A stretch of DNA of 64,000 nt, from positions 2,046,001 through 2,110,000 of the forward strand of contig NZ_AP019841.1 in the NCBI RefSeq assembly GCF_007990445.1. Direction: 5' to 3'. Both the position numbers and the translations under genes were made by a program. Of the stretch, positions 8,884 to 18,600 are shown one piece after another. Each line of letters begins with the position of its first letter. The stretch's first letter is position 1. Source of the stretch: Leptotrichia wadei. GTDB lineage: Bacteria > Fusobacteriota > Fusobacteriia > Fusobacteriales > Leptotrichiaceae. The notes beneath the pieces were generated by a model that was given only the letters and a program-made list of their open reading frames with translations, was not told where the DNA came from and made no database searches.

Positions 8884-8978
8884 AATTGTTCTCCTTTATA
8901 AAATTTATTTTTATATTTAAAAATAATTTACTTAAAATTTTTGTTTCCAGTTTCTTATTTCCTTAAATTCTTTTACTT

Positions 8979-10091
8979 TTAGAATTTTTCCTTTAATGTA
9001 AGTTTTCCACCTTTTACTTGGATAAATGTAACCGCCTTTTCAGGATTTCTATCAGCGTCAAATTTTAATTTACCAGTTACCAGGTCAATACCGCTTACAT
9101 TATTCATAGCTTCCCTTATAGATGTTCCTGATAAATCCTTTGTAGATTTTAAAGCAGTTTCTACAATTTCTACAGTATCATAACCAAGTGCCGCAAACAT
9201 TATTGGCTCTTTGTTATATTTAGCCTTGTAAGCCTTCATAAATTTCTGAACATTTTCAGCCTTGTCATCTGGTGCAAATTGACTTGCAAAAATTGCTCCT
9301 TCTGCAACCTTTCCAAAGTTAGTCTGGATTCCATCCCATCCATCTCCACCAAGATACTGTGCATTAATTCCCAAATCTTTAGCTTGTGAGATAATAAGCC
9401 CAATTGTATTGTAATAATCAGGTATAAAAATAGCTTGTGGATTTTGTCCTTTTACTTTTGTCAAAATTGCTTTAAAGTCTTTATCATCATTTGTATATTT
9501 TTCTTCAGTAATAGTTATTCCATCTTTTGCAGCTTGTGCCTTAAATGCATTTGCAATTCCTACAGAATAGTCATTTGAAGAGTTTGTCAATATTGCAATT
9601 GATTTTATACCTTTAGATTTTGCATATTTCGCAGTGGCAGTCCCTTGATAAGGATCTGTAAATGTTGTTCTAAATACAAAATCTTTTCCCTTTGTAACAT
9701 CAAGGCTTGTAGCTGTTGCTGAAATTAAAGGTACTTTTGCCTGTTGCGCAAGTCCTGAAATAGCTTGTGAAGTAGCCGATACAACTTCTCCAATCACAAC
9801 ATTAACTTTATCTTGTGAAACCATCTTTTTAAAGGCATTTACTGCTTCCTGAACATCTCCCTTACTATCTGCAGTTATAAGTTCAATTTTTTTACCATTG
9901 ATTCCACCTGCATTATTAATAGCATCAACCTTCAGTTCCACACCTTCTTTTACCGCTACTCCATATTGTGCATAATTCCCAGTAAGCGGTGCAATAACTC
10001 CAATTTTTATGACATTGCCATCATTAGCCTTTTTACCGCATCCAACAATAAACACCGTGGCTAATAGCATCATTAAAAATACTTTTTTCAT
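8979..10091 (-). CDS. ABC transporter substrate-binding lipoprotein (LivJ/LivK type), copy 2
   Basis: A 370-residue paralogue of the 7765-8883 product, with long identical stretches (for example ASQFAPDD and GINAQ..GGDGWDGIQTN). The lipobox is IVGC (Cys18). It is the first gene of the importer operon, 95 nt upstream of the second receptor gene, and should have the promoter at 10249-10277 with a leader of roughly 150 nt. Receptor genes in first position commonly give high receptor levels relative to permease. Compared with copy 1 it differs mainly in the surface-exposed N-terminal half (for example VVSATSQAISG versus VTSGPSLAIAP), which could change ligand choice. Confidence 0.92.
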   Translation of the reverse strand: MKKVFLMMLLATVFIVGCGKKANDGNVIKIGVIAPLTGNYAQYGVAVKEGVELKVDAINNAGGINGKKIELITADSKGDVQEAVNAFKKMVSQDKVNVVIGEVVSATSQAISGLAQQAKVPLISATATSLDVTKGKDFVFRTTFTDPYQGTATAKYAKSKGIKSIAILTNSSNDYSVGIANAFKAQAAKDGITITEEKYTNDDKDFKAILTKVKGQNPQAIFIPDYYNTIGLIISQAKDLGINAQYLGGDGWDGIQTNFGKVAEGAIFASQFAPDDKAENVQKFMKAYKAKYNKEPIMFAALGYDTVEIVETALKSTKDLSGTSIREAMNNVSGIDLVTGKLKFDADRNPEKAVTFIQVKGGKLTLKEKF

Positions 10092-10194
10092 ATTGTCATC
10101 TTCCTTTCTATTTTAATGCTAAACTCCATCTAAATATATTTTATTTGTTTTCTAGAAAAAATTTTAATTCTTTAAAAGAAATTTATAACAAACC

Positions 10195-10216
10195 CGCTAT
10201 CCAAATGGAAAATAGC
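10195..10216. repeat. Family B intergenic repeat
   Basis: CGCTATCCAAATGGAAAATAGC lies in the putative leader of the liv operon. GCTAT pairs with ATAGC and CC with GG, so the transcript could form a small hairpin. Confidence 0.5.
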
Positions 10217-10248
10217 AAAAATTATTTATACACTTATTCATGTTTATT

Positions 10249-10277
10249 ATTATATCACAAAAAAATAAAGAATTGAA
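10249..10277 (-). promoter_or_regulatory. Probable sigma-70 promoter of the liv operon
   Basis: On the minus strand the -10 is TATAAT (10249-10254) preceded by TGA (extended -10), and a weak -35 TTCAAT lies at 10272-10277 with a 17-bp spacer. It drives leftward into the first binding-protein gene. Confidence 0.65.
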
Positions 10278-10299
10278 ATTATTTTTAAAAATTTATACA

Positions 10300-10326
10300 A
10301 AAAAAGCTACTACATTTCGTAGTAGC
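10300..10326 (-). terminator. Intrinsic terminator of the 10368-10964 gene
   Basis: GCTACTAC at 10306-10313 pairs with GTAGTAGC at 10319-10326 around a 5-nt loop. On the minus strand the stem is followed by seven T residues. It lies 42 nt after the stop codon. Confidence 0.85.
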
Positions 10327-10367
10327 AAAAAATTATTTTTTATTATTATTAAAATACTAAGCTCTTA

Positions 10368-10964
10368 TTAATTTCCTAAGTTGAAATTATAACCTACACC
10401 AAGAGATACTCTTCTGTAATTAGCATCATATTTAGAATTAACTCTTACAGGTCCTTCGTATTTGTATTCACCTTGGTTTTCTTTATACATAAGTTCTACG
10501 TTTACGTTGTTGAAGTTGATTCCTCCACCTACTCCGTAGTATAATCCATTTTTAGCTTTGAATTTTCCTAAAACACCATAGTCATGGTTTCCACTGTTGA
10601 ATGAATATCCTAAATCACCTTTAACATAAGGTTTTACAACTGTTTGTGTGTCAAAAGTATATTTAGCTGTTGCATACACTGGAACAGAGTTATAGTTTTT
10701 TTCATTTTGTCCTTTTACTTTATCTTTTAAGTCTTTGTGGAATTGGAAAGCTGTACCTCCTCCAACTTCTAATCCAGGAACTACTTCGTTTCTGTATTCA
10801 ACTCCAATTTCTCCTGAACTGTTTTTAGTTTTTTGAGTTCTCCAATCTTTTTCATAATGGTATTTTCCACCAAAATCTATTCCACCTTTAACTTCTACTT
10901 TTCCTGCATCTGCAAATGAAGCTGCTCCTAAAACTAGAAATAAACCAATTAATGTTTTTTTCAT
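10368..10964 (-). CDS. Small outer-membrane beta-barrel protein
   Basis: A 198-residue exported protein. The signal peptide MKKTLIGLFLVLGAASFADA ends in an ADA-type cleavage site. The mature protein alternates polar and hydrophobic/aromatic residues in strands such as GLYYGVGGGINFNNVNVELMY and ends RRVSLGVGYNFNLGN, the pattern of an 8-stranded OmpW/OmpX-like barrel; the penultimate strand positions are well placed though the last residue is Asn rather than Phe. No family name is certain. It is monocistronic, with the promoter at 11112-11140, a ~140-nt leader and the terminator at 10300-10326, which suggests strong, independently controlled expression. Confidence 0.8.
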   Translation of the reverse strand: MKKTLIGLFLVLGAASFADAGKVEVKGGIDFGGKYHYEKDWRTQKTKNSSGEIGVEYRNEVVPGLEVGGGTAFQFHKDLKDKVKGQNEKNYNSVPVYATAKYTFDTQTVVKPYVKGDLGYSFNSGNHDYGVLGKFKAKNGLYYGVGGGINFNNVNVELMYKENQGEYKYEGPVRVNSKYDANYRRVSLGVGYNFNLGN

Positions 10965-11111
10965 AATTAATCACCTTTCTTTTCTAAAAAATTTTTTCCT
11001 AAAAATCTCCTCTAAATTGCTCCTACTTATAAAAAATAGGAATTTCCTGTGAATGTAAATTATTTTATACATTTCAGCAGATCTCACAGATAATTATTAA
11101 CCTGTGATAAC

Positions 11112-11140
11112 ATTATACTATATTTTTATCATTTCATCAA
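11112..11140 (-). promoter_or_regulatory. Sigma-70 promoter of the beta-barrel gene
   Basis: On the minus strand TTGATG (11135-11140), a 17-bp spacer and TATAAT (11112-11117). The start codon is about 140 nt downstream at 10964. Confidence 0.75.
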
Positions 11141-11322
11141 TCTTTTTTTATTTTACTTTCTATTTATAAAAGACAAAAAACTTTTTAAGTTTATGACGAA
11201 ACTTTTTTAAAACTACAGTATGCATCATTTTATAAATCTTCTAACCTTAAATGATAACTTATTATACATTACAGTTCTTATAAACAAGTTTATATATATT
11301 TATTTTTATCTTTGAAAAATAA

Positions 11323-11365
11323 AAAAACAACCTAACTTTTAAATAGTAAAAGAAAGATTGCTTTT
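11323..11365 (-). terminator. Possible terminator of the 11369-12013 lipoprotein gene
   Basis: An imperfect stem (CTTTT/AAAAG extended by CAA/TTG with internal loops) directly follows the stop codon and is followed on the minus strand by seven T residues. Confidence 0.45.
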
Positions 11366-11368
11366 TAA

Positions 11369-12013
11369 TTATTTGTTTTGATTTCTAAGTTCTTCAGGCT
11401 TTTGTGATACTCCTGTTGAAGGTCCTGTTTCTGGTAATTCTACTGCTGTTTCATTTTCAGTTTTTCCAAGATTTCCCAGATTTAATAATGTTGTGTTAAG
11501 TTTACCAAGCAATACATCAATATTTTCAGCTGTAACAACTACTTTTTCCCCTTGCGGAGTCTTCTTAACTACAAATTTAGTTGTATTTTTTGTTTTTGGC
11601 TTATCTTTTGCTTCAAGTTCCTGTTTAAATCTTTCTTCAACTGAAAGCGGTTTAGAATCTTTGTTTGTAAAAACTTCTTGTGACATTTTTTGAAAAACTT
11701 GTAAAAATACCTTTTGTACATCTAAATTTGTTACTTCTACAGTTACGATAGTAGTATCATTATCCTGTTTTTCTGTTCCGATTATTTTATATTCAAGATT
11801 TTTCAATAATGTTTTAAAAAGCAATTCTTGGGTCTTATTAGTATAAGTTATTTCCAAATTTCCTTCAAAACCATCATCAATAGCATATTTGGCCGCCTCT
11901 TTTGGCTTACCAGCCTTTATGTTATTAATAAATTTTGAAACTGTGTCATTAGGCCCTGATCCGCAACTAACTAAACATAAAAGCATAAGCATCCCTAACA
12001 GTAATTTTTTCAT
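11369..12013 (-). CDS. Lipoprotein, NTF2-like/DUF4878-type fold suspected
   Basis: A 214-residue lipoprotein: signal MKKLLLGMLMLLCLVSC with lipobox LVSC (Cys17). Residues about 22-115 start with a segment of the kind NDTVSKFINNIKAGKPKEAA, followed by alternating strands, which resembles small periplasmic domains of the DUF4878/NTF2-like group (a helix followed by a curved sheet). The C-terminal ~40 residues are a Pro/Thr/Glu-rich flexible tail. No function is known for this type. GGGAG precedes the ATG at good distance. It stands alone between the beta-barrel gene and lpxD. Confidence 0.7.
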   Translation of the reverse strand: MKKLLLGMLMLLCLVSCGSGPNDTVSKFINNIKAGKPKEAAKYAIDDGFEGNLEITYTNKTQELLFKTLLKNLEYKIIGTEKQDNDTTIVTVEVTNLDVQKVFLQVFQKMSQEVFTNKDSKPLSVEERFKQELEAKDKPKTKNTTKFVVKKTPQGEKVVVTAENIDVLLGKLNTTLLNLGNLGKTENETAVELPETGPSTGVSQKPEELRNQNK

Positions 12014-12143
12014 CTATAACTCCCTTCTCTCTCTATTTATAATATTACTTTGTTCTTTATTATTTATTCTACATCATTTGAATTAATAAGTCAAGGGAGT
12101 TTTGAAATTTTAGTGAATAGTGACAGAAATTCATTATTATTTT

Positions 12144-13154
12144 TTATTTTTCCTGATTTTCCAATTTTTTTTCTAATTTTTTAACTCTTTTTACAAGTTC
12201 AGGCACTTTTCCCATCGACATTTTCACTCTCAAATCATCCATGTGGTCTCTCAAAGGAAATCCTGACATTTGTTTTCCATCAGGAACATCATTTGTAACA
12301 CCTGATTTTGCAGCAATTACTACATTATTTCCAATTTTCAAGTGTCCAGCCACTCCAACTTGTCCTGCAAGAGTCGTATTATCTCCAACTTCCACACTTC
12401 CAGAAATTCCCACTTGTGCAATAATAAAGCAATTAGAACCTATCACATCATTATGAGCGATATGAACCAAATTATCAATTTTCGTACCTTTTTTTATAAT
12501 TGTATCTCCAATCGCTCCTCTATCAACACAAGTATTCGCTCCAATTTCCACTTCATCTTCCAAGATAACATGTCCAATTTGCTCGATTTTCACATTATCG
12601 CCTTTCACTTTTATGTATCCAAATCCATCAGACCCAATAACTGCACCTGGCTGAAAAATACATTTTTTCCCAATCTTAGAAAATTCTCTAATTGTAACAT
12701 TCGAATAAATAATTGTCCCATCTCCAATTTCTGTACCTTCAAAAATCGAAACATTTGGATAAATTACAACATTTTTCCCAATTTTTACATTATGTCCAAT
12801 GTATGTATTAATTTTTGAGACACTCGCTGTTTCATCAATTATTGCTGAATCTTCTATCGGTTTTTCAAAAGGTTTTACTTTCGGTTTAAAAAAGTTAAGC
12901 AAAATTGGCATCAACTCTCTCGGATTTTTTTCAACTACAATATACGTTCTATCTTTCGGTAAATTTTCCAACGGTGGAACAATTATTGCACCGGCAGTAC
13001 ACTTATCAATACTTTTCAACATTTTTTCATCCGCTGCAAAAGTCAACTCATCTTCTGTCGCATAAAAAAATGGAGCTAATCTTTTAAAAATCAAATTTTC
13101 ATTTCCAACTATTTTTCCACTAATTAATTCCGCAACTTCTTTTATATTATACAT
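12144..13154 (-). CDS. lpxD: UDP-3-O-acylglucosamine N-acyltransferase LpxD
   Basis: A 336-residue enzyme, the usual LpxD length. It adds the N-linked hydroxyacyl chain to UDP-3-O-acylglucosamine in lipid A synthesis in the cytoplasm. Residues 1-95 form the N-terminal uridine-binding domain. The middle is a left-handed beta-helix of hexapeptide repeats, with many [IV]-G-x-[ND] units such as IGHNVKIGKNVVIYPNV and VEIGANTCVDRGA. The catalytic His region is NLVHIAHNDVIGSNC. The C-terminal ~35 residues are a Lys-rich helix (VKRVKKLEKKLENQEK). It follows bamA on the same strand, as in many diderms, and its presence implies that this organism makes lipid A. Confidence 0.95.
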   Translation of the reverse strand: MYNIKEVAELISGKIVGNENLIFKRLAPFFYATEDELTFAADEKMLKSIDKCTAGAIIVPPLENLPKDRTYIVVEKNPRELMPILLNFFKPKVKPFEKPIEDSAIIDETASVSKINTYIGHNVKIGKNVVIYPNVSIFEGTEIGDGTIIYSNVTIREFSKIGKKCIFQPGAVIGSDGFGYIKVKGDNVKIEQIGHVILEDEVEIGANTCVDRGAIGDTIIKKGTKIDNLVHIAHNDVIGSNCFIIAQVGISGSVEVGDNTTLAGQVGVAGHLKIGNNVVIAAKSGVTNDVPDGKQMSGFPLRDHMDDLRVKMSMGKVPELVKRVKKLEKKLENQEK

Positions 13155-13262
13155 TTTGAATACCTCCTATATAGCCATTTACAAAAATTTATAAAATTTT
13201 TATAAAATTATAGGGATGAAATCAATCATCCCACATAATTATTTTTAAATTTTTTTCTCACA

Positions 13263-13280
13263 CAAGGGTAAGACTCCTTG
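13263..13280. repeat. Family A intergenic hairpin (degenerate copy)
   Basis: CAAGGG...CTCCTTG between bamA and lpxD, followed by CTTCAGGATA, the same 3-prime context as the copy at 7683. The flanking segment to about 13345 also resembles the region around 24040-24130. Confidence 0.6.
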
Positions 13281-13356
13281 CTTCAGGATATTTTATTTAT
13301 TAAACCCGAAGTTTGCATAGTTATCGAACAGGTCTATTTTTACTTGTCTGAAAAAA

Positions 13357-15690
13357 TTAGAATGATTGCCCGAAACTAAAGTAGAATTTACCCTTATCTT
13401 TTTTCTCACCTTTTTTCTCAGGATCCATAGGCCAACCATAATCAAATCTTAACGGTCCAATTGGCGTATTCAATCTTACCCCAACTCCATAACCTTTTTT
13501 AAGATCTTTAAAGTCATGTGCCGCCTTTCTGTTTGGCTTATAGATTTTTTTACCAGTAATCGGATCTCTTGACTCATTCTGCCAAGCGTTACCAATATCA
13601 AAGAATGCCACTAACTGTAATGTATCATTAATTTTAGTTCTATTTTCAATAGTTGCATGGAATTTGTCATATCCATCAAATGCTCCATAATCATATCCAC
13701 GAACTGATTCTGCTCCACCAATACTAAATCTTAAAGCTTCTGGAGTTCCACTTCCTGTTGATCCCCAAGCTACTCTATATGCCATTACGTTTTTATCACC
13801 AAAGAATGTTTTATGGTAAGCTCTTAAATCTGCTTCAAACTGGTCATAACTTCTAGGATCTCTTAGAAGTTCTCCTCTTTCGTAAGAAAGTGTAGTATAG
13901 ATTCCTTTTGTAGGACTATATTGATTATTTCTTGTATCATAAATTAATGATGGTCCTATTGCAAATAAGTTATACTTATCATTTACTTTTTTATTTGAGA
14001 ACAATTCTTCATAATGGTCATATCTTGCTGCCATTCTTACATAAAGGTCACTGTTAAGCCCTTTACCAATTGTCCAACGAGTTCCAATCTTCTTAACTTT
14101 TTCCACTTCATCTGGATCAGCATTATCATCAACTGACACATTCCAGTAGGCTGTTCCTCCCAATTGAACACGTTCAGTTCCTCTTAACCAAGGATCAAAC
14201 CAGCTAATATCAAATGTTTTATCTCCTTTATTTGATGCTGATAAAGTAATTGCGGCATCTTGTCCTCTTCCCAAGAAGTTTGAATCTGATAATTTAAGTT
14301 CTCCTACTAAACCAACTGAAGTTCCGTAAGAAATACTTCCATTGATTGTTGTAGTTGGACGTTCTTCCACAAGCAATTTTACAACTCTTGCATTTGGATC
14401 ATCTTCTTTTCCTTCAAGAACTGGCTCTATTGAAGTGAACATTCCTGTTCTATAAAGTTCTTCCACTGTTTCCTTTATATTTTTAGTTTGGAAAATTTGT
14501 CCAGGTTTTATTTTTTGAACTCTTTCAAATATATAAGGTTTTGTTCTTAAAACAGACCGTCTTTCAGATTGTCTTTCATTGTCTTTTCTAGTAGAAGCTT
14601 TTTCAAATTCTACAGAATCTACAACTCCTTCCGATAATCCTATTTTTATATTCCCTTCATTTGAAACATTTATTGATTCAATCCTTGCGACAGTATATCC
14701 ATTTTTGTTATATAATTTTAATATTCCATTTTCATCAGGATTTAACAAGTTACCGTTTAAGATTTCGCCTCTTTTTATACCTAAGGCTTTTTCCAGCTCT
14801 GCATCCTTGTAAAGTGTATTTCCTTCAAAAGTTATGTTTTGAACAACTGGATTTTCCTTTACTTCATAAACTATTGAAATAGTATTATCAGCTTTTCTGT
14901 CAGTTTTTGGTTCAACTGATGAGAAATACCCGGTGTCAAATATTTTTTGCCCTCCATCAACTGCCTTTTGCGGTATGAAAATATCTCCCGGCTTAATTGG
15001 CAAACTCTTTAAATATTTTTCCTTATCTTTACTACGAGCTTGCAACCCTTCAATATCAACACTTGATATAGTAAAGTCTGTTTCCTTTTTCATTTCTTCC
15101 TGTATTTGTTTTCTTTGCATAAGCGCTGCGGCATTTTCAACTTCTGAAACTTCAACCGTAATATTTACAGTATTTCCTCGAATTTTCGGATAAACATTCG
15201 CATCTGCCACATATCCTGTTCTCTTTAATTCAAGATAAATATCACTAAGATCTTTATTTGTATATTTATCTCCTGATTTTACAGTTATTTTTGATAACAG
15301 GTAGTCTGGAGATAATTCCTTTAAGTTTGAAAATTCAATTGAACCAACTTTTAAATCATCTCTTGTTTCTCTATCAGCTTCAAATACATTATTTGTTTTA
15401 CCTTTTCCTTTTGCTGCTTGACGTGCTGCATTTTTTCTGTTTCTTTTAACTCTTTTGCTTCCAGGTTCATTACCTATTTCCACTTCTTCAGCAGAATATC
15501 TGCTCTTAATATCTGAAAGCCCTTCGTCGTCCAGTTCCTGCTTAGTAGATATTCTACCTGCATTATCCGCCAGCATCATTCCAGCTACTGTGCTTTTTTC
15601 TTCAGCTTGCGATAAGTTATTTACAGACACAAACAACGTTACCACAATAATCAAAGCATAAATTTTATTTTTTACCTTTCGTTTTGACAT
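13357..15690 (-). CDS. bamA: Outer membrane assembly factor BamA (Omp85)
   Basis: A 777-residue Omp85 protein that inserts beta-barrel proteins into the outer membrane. A hydrophobic signal lies at residues 10-29. Residues 30-105 are an unusual charged extension with a basic patch at 79-98. POTRA-type modules occupy about 108-430 (five are expected; strands such as FEGNTLYKDAELEKALGIKRGEI are visible). The C-terminal half is the 16-stranded barrel with the VRGY-type motif (SVRGYDYGAFDGY, corresponding to VRGF/Y in loop 6), and it ends FYFSFGQSF with the terminal Phe used for barrel recognition. AGGAGG precedes the ATG and overlaps the end of tamB (8-nt gap), so the two are co-transcribed. Confidence 0.95.
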   Translation of the reverse strand: MSKRKVKNKIYALIIVVTLFVSVNNLSQAEEKSTVAGMMLADNAGRISTKQELDDEGLSDIKSRYSAEEVEIGNEPGSKRVKRNRKNAARQAAKGKGKTNNVFEADRETRDDLKVGSIEFSNLKELSPDYLLSKITVKSGDKYTNKDLSDIYLELKRTGYVADANVYPKIRGNTVNITVEVSEVENAAALMQRKQIQEEMKKETDFTISSVDIEGLQARSKDKEKYLKSLPIKPGDIFIPQKAVDGGQKIFDTGYFSSVEPKTDRKADNTISIVYEVKENPVVQNITFEGNTLYKDAELEKALGIKRGEILNGNLLNPDENGILKLYNKNGYTVARIESINVSNEGNIKIGLSEGVVDSVEFEKASTRKDNERQSERRSVLRTKPYIFERVQKIKPGQIFQTKNIKETVEELYRTGMFTSIEPVLEGKEDDPNARVVKLLVEERPTTTINGSISYGTSVGLVGELKLSDSNFLGRGQDAAITLSASNKGDKTFDISWFDPWLRGTERVQLGGTAYWNVSVDDNADPDEVEKVKKIGTRWTIGKGLNSDLYVRMAARYDHYEELFSNKKVNDKYNLFAIGPSLIYDTRNNQYSPTKGIYTTLSYERGELLRDPRSYDQFEADLRAYHKTFFGDKNVMAYRVAWGSTGSGTPEALRFSIGGAESVRGYDYGAFDGYDKFHATIENRTKINDTLQLVAFFDIGNAWQNESRDPITGKKIYKPNRKAAHDFKDLKKGYGVGVRLNTPIGPLRFDYGWPMDPEKKGEKKDKGKFYFSFGQSF

Positions 15691-15698
15691 TTTTCCTC

Positions 15699-18600
15699 CT
15701 ATTTTTTTAGTGTATCTAATTTTTTCTTCTTGAATATCTTTTTCAGAATATCTCCGAATGTATCAGCTTTTGTTGAAAAATCAACTCCAAAGTAATAGTT
15801 TATCCTTGAACCGTTACCCATGCTTGCGCTAGAACTGGATCTTTTAAAACTTTCTCCTCCAGCTCTCAAGTCTAGTCCATTTGAAACACTGTAACTTAGC
15901 CATGCATTATATCCAATTGGATTTTTTTCATCACTTTTAGAAGTCTGATATGGAAATTTAAATGCGGCATTCCAAAATAGCTTATCCTTGTATAAATTAT
16001 CCTGTAATGTAAGCGTAGTTGCGGCACTATATTCTCCTGTCTTATTAGAACGGTCAACATTTGTAGAAACAGCAAACTTGGACATTCCCAATGCATCCTT
16101 GATCTTTCCAGTCACTGATGAAAGAAAAAGCTCGTTTAATGCAGTATTAACCAAAGATCCTGCCACTACCAGCCCATCTACTGAATTATCTCCATTTTCA
16201 CCAGGTTTTCCACTATTTCCAACTAAAGTATTAAGTGCAAGCATTGATATTATTTCCTCTCTTGTTTTTCCAGAAGAAGATGAAAATCTTATTTCAGGAT
16301 TGCTTACATTTCCACTTACATTTATCTCTATTCTGTCGCCATCTACTTTTGTACTGGCATCAAAAACTACAAATGGATCTGATACAGAAGCTGTAACACC
16401 GTTAATTGACGGTACAAATCTTATTTCTGCCCCATCAATCTTAAAATCATTTCCATTTACTGAAAATGACCCTTTTGTAATTCCATACTCTCCATCTATC
16501 CCAATTTGACCATCATCATAAGTAATTTCAGATGAACCTTTTACTGTACCCTTTATATTTTTTACAAGACTTACATTTGGAATATTAATTTTTACATTAT
16601 TTCCAGCTTGTACACCTATATTAATCGTATACTGCTTCATTATTTTGTCAATTACCTCTTCTACAATTCCTTCTACAATTGACTTGTCTTGCTCCTTCTT
16701 AGCCTTTTGCGATTCCGTTGTATTAGCTTTTGATGAATTAAAATCTGGAATTTCACGTATTTGAGCATTATTTACCACAAGATCTCCAAATAATCTATTT
16801 TCTGTAAATATTGCATTTCCGCTAAGTGCAAAATCTATTCCAGTTCCATAATGAAGTCCAACATTATTAAGATCCGCATTTAATTCAAATTTTCCAAGTT
16901 CTAATCGTTTAGTTTTCATAAAATCTGCAGGAATTGTCGGAACATCCAGATCTCCAGTCACTTTAAAAGTTCCTCCGTTATATCCTCCATCCAAACGGTT
17001 TACTATAAGTTTACTATTTTTCAGATCGATATTGGCATTTACATTATCTACAAGCGTCAACTGGTCTTTTGTCTTATAATTAAAATTATTAAGCAGAATA
17101 TGACCTGTTGTAGCCTCATTAGAGAAAATCGCATCTACATTCGCAATTCCTCCTGCCTGCGCTATATTTTTATCAATTCCCAGAAAATCCAGGTTAAAAT
17201 CCTTGGCAAGCATAGAAACATTATATTTTACTGGTGTAAATTGAACATATCCATTTAAAAGAAGTGGATTATTTTCATATTCCAGATAAAACTGCCCAAT
17301 ATTCAAAGACTTCTCATTAGCCTGCAAATCAATATCCACATTTTTCACTGGAAATCCGCTAAGTTTAATCGAATCCGCCTTTATTTTAACTCCAGATATA
17401 AATTTATCAAAACTTCCACGATACATAAATCCAAAGTCTATATCTCCACTGTATCCCTTGTCCTTCAGATCCTGTATTGAATCAAGCGAAAATTTCTGTT
17501 TTTCCAGCTGATAATCTATATTTACATTTGCCAAGTCAAATTTAGTCTGCGTTTCAAACAAAGTTTCCTGATTATCTCCAATAAATCTTAATTTTTGCAA
17601 ATCAAATGTCCCATATTTAAACAGTTTGTCAATATTTCCGTTAGAATATTTAATATCTGCAACAATATGCGGTATCTTGTAAGTCTTAAAGCTCATATTT
17701 CCAAAAGCTATTTGTCCTTCAAGATTAAAATTATTTAGATCTCCTTTAAGATTAAGATTTGATTTTGTTCCGAAAGTTAAATCCTTCATTTCTAAAAGTT
17801 TTGGAATATCCGGCTCATTTAAAGCAAGTCCAATATCTGAAATTCCTGTAGCCAAATTATAAGTTCCGCTTAATCTATTATCACGCAAAGTTACATCATC
17901 AAATCTCATAATTCCATCTTTTATGCTGATATGTGCATTTGTATCCCCTACATAAGTTGATTTTATTGTTGTAGGTGCAGATGGTATTGTTATATTTCCA
18001 GAAAGTTTATTCACTGTTCCTTTTAAGTTTGCATCCAAATTCTTAACTTTTAAATTGACTTTATATGGAGAAGTGTCATAAAGCATATAATCCTTTAACC
18101 CTGCATTTATATTCATATTGCCGGTTTTAAGATTGTAATTACCGCTTGCATTCAGATTCTCATTTTTAATGCTTAAAATATTCACAACATTGTCCTTTAA
18201 TTCAAGATTAGCCGTTACATCCTTTAAACGTTGATAATTAAGCCATAATTCATCCATTTTTGCATTGGCTGTCAAATCCAGCTTTGATAAATTATTAATT
18301 TTACCATTGGCATGTAATTTCTCGTATTCCACTACGTATTCTCCATAAGGACTATAAAGTTCATAATTTCCAGAAAGTTTATCTGCCGTTCCTGTCAAAT
18401 TGGCATTTAATGTTCCAATTTTTACATTCATTTTAGATGGCAAATTATTATCAGTAAACATGTAATTTTTTAATCTTGCATTTATATCCATTTTACCAGA
18501 TTTAATGTCATATCTACCACTTGCATTCAAATTTTCACTTCTTATACTTGCAATATTAACAACATTATCTTTTATTTCAAGATTTCCTGTTACATTTCTC

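Larger units (their letters stand above)
10965..11368. other. Intergenic region with promoter and structured leader
   Basis: No gene seen. It holds the promoter of the beta-barrel gene, an inverted repeat TCACAG (11084-11089) / CTGTGA (11102-11107) near the predicted transcript start, a further CTGTGA at 11048-11053, and a possible terminator of the upstream lipoprotein gene at 11323-11365. Confidence 0.5.

Noticed and set aside
12342-12818. 158-codon plus-strand ORF opposite lpxD
   Set aside because: Shadow of the hexapeptide-repeat coding region; Asn/Ser/Ile composition is typical of reverse reading of this gene.
15988-16509. 173-codon plus-strand ORF opposite tamB
   Set aside because: Antisense shadow of the tamB coding frame; no ribosome binding site and unnatural Ser/Thr/Pro-rich composition.
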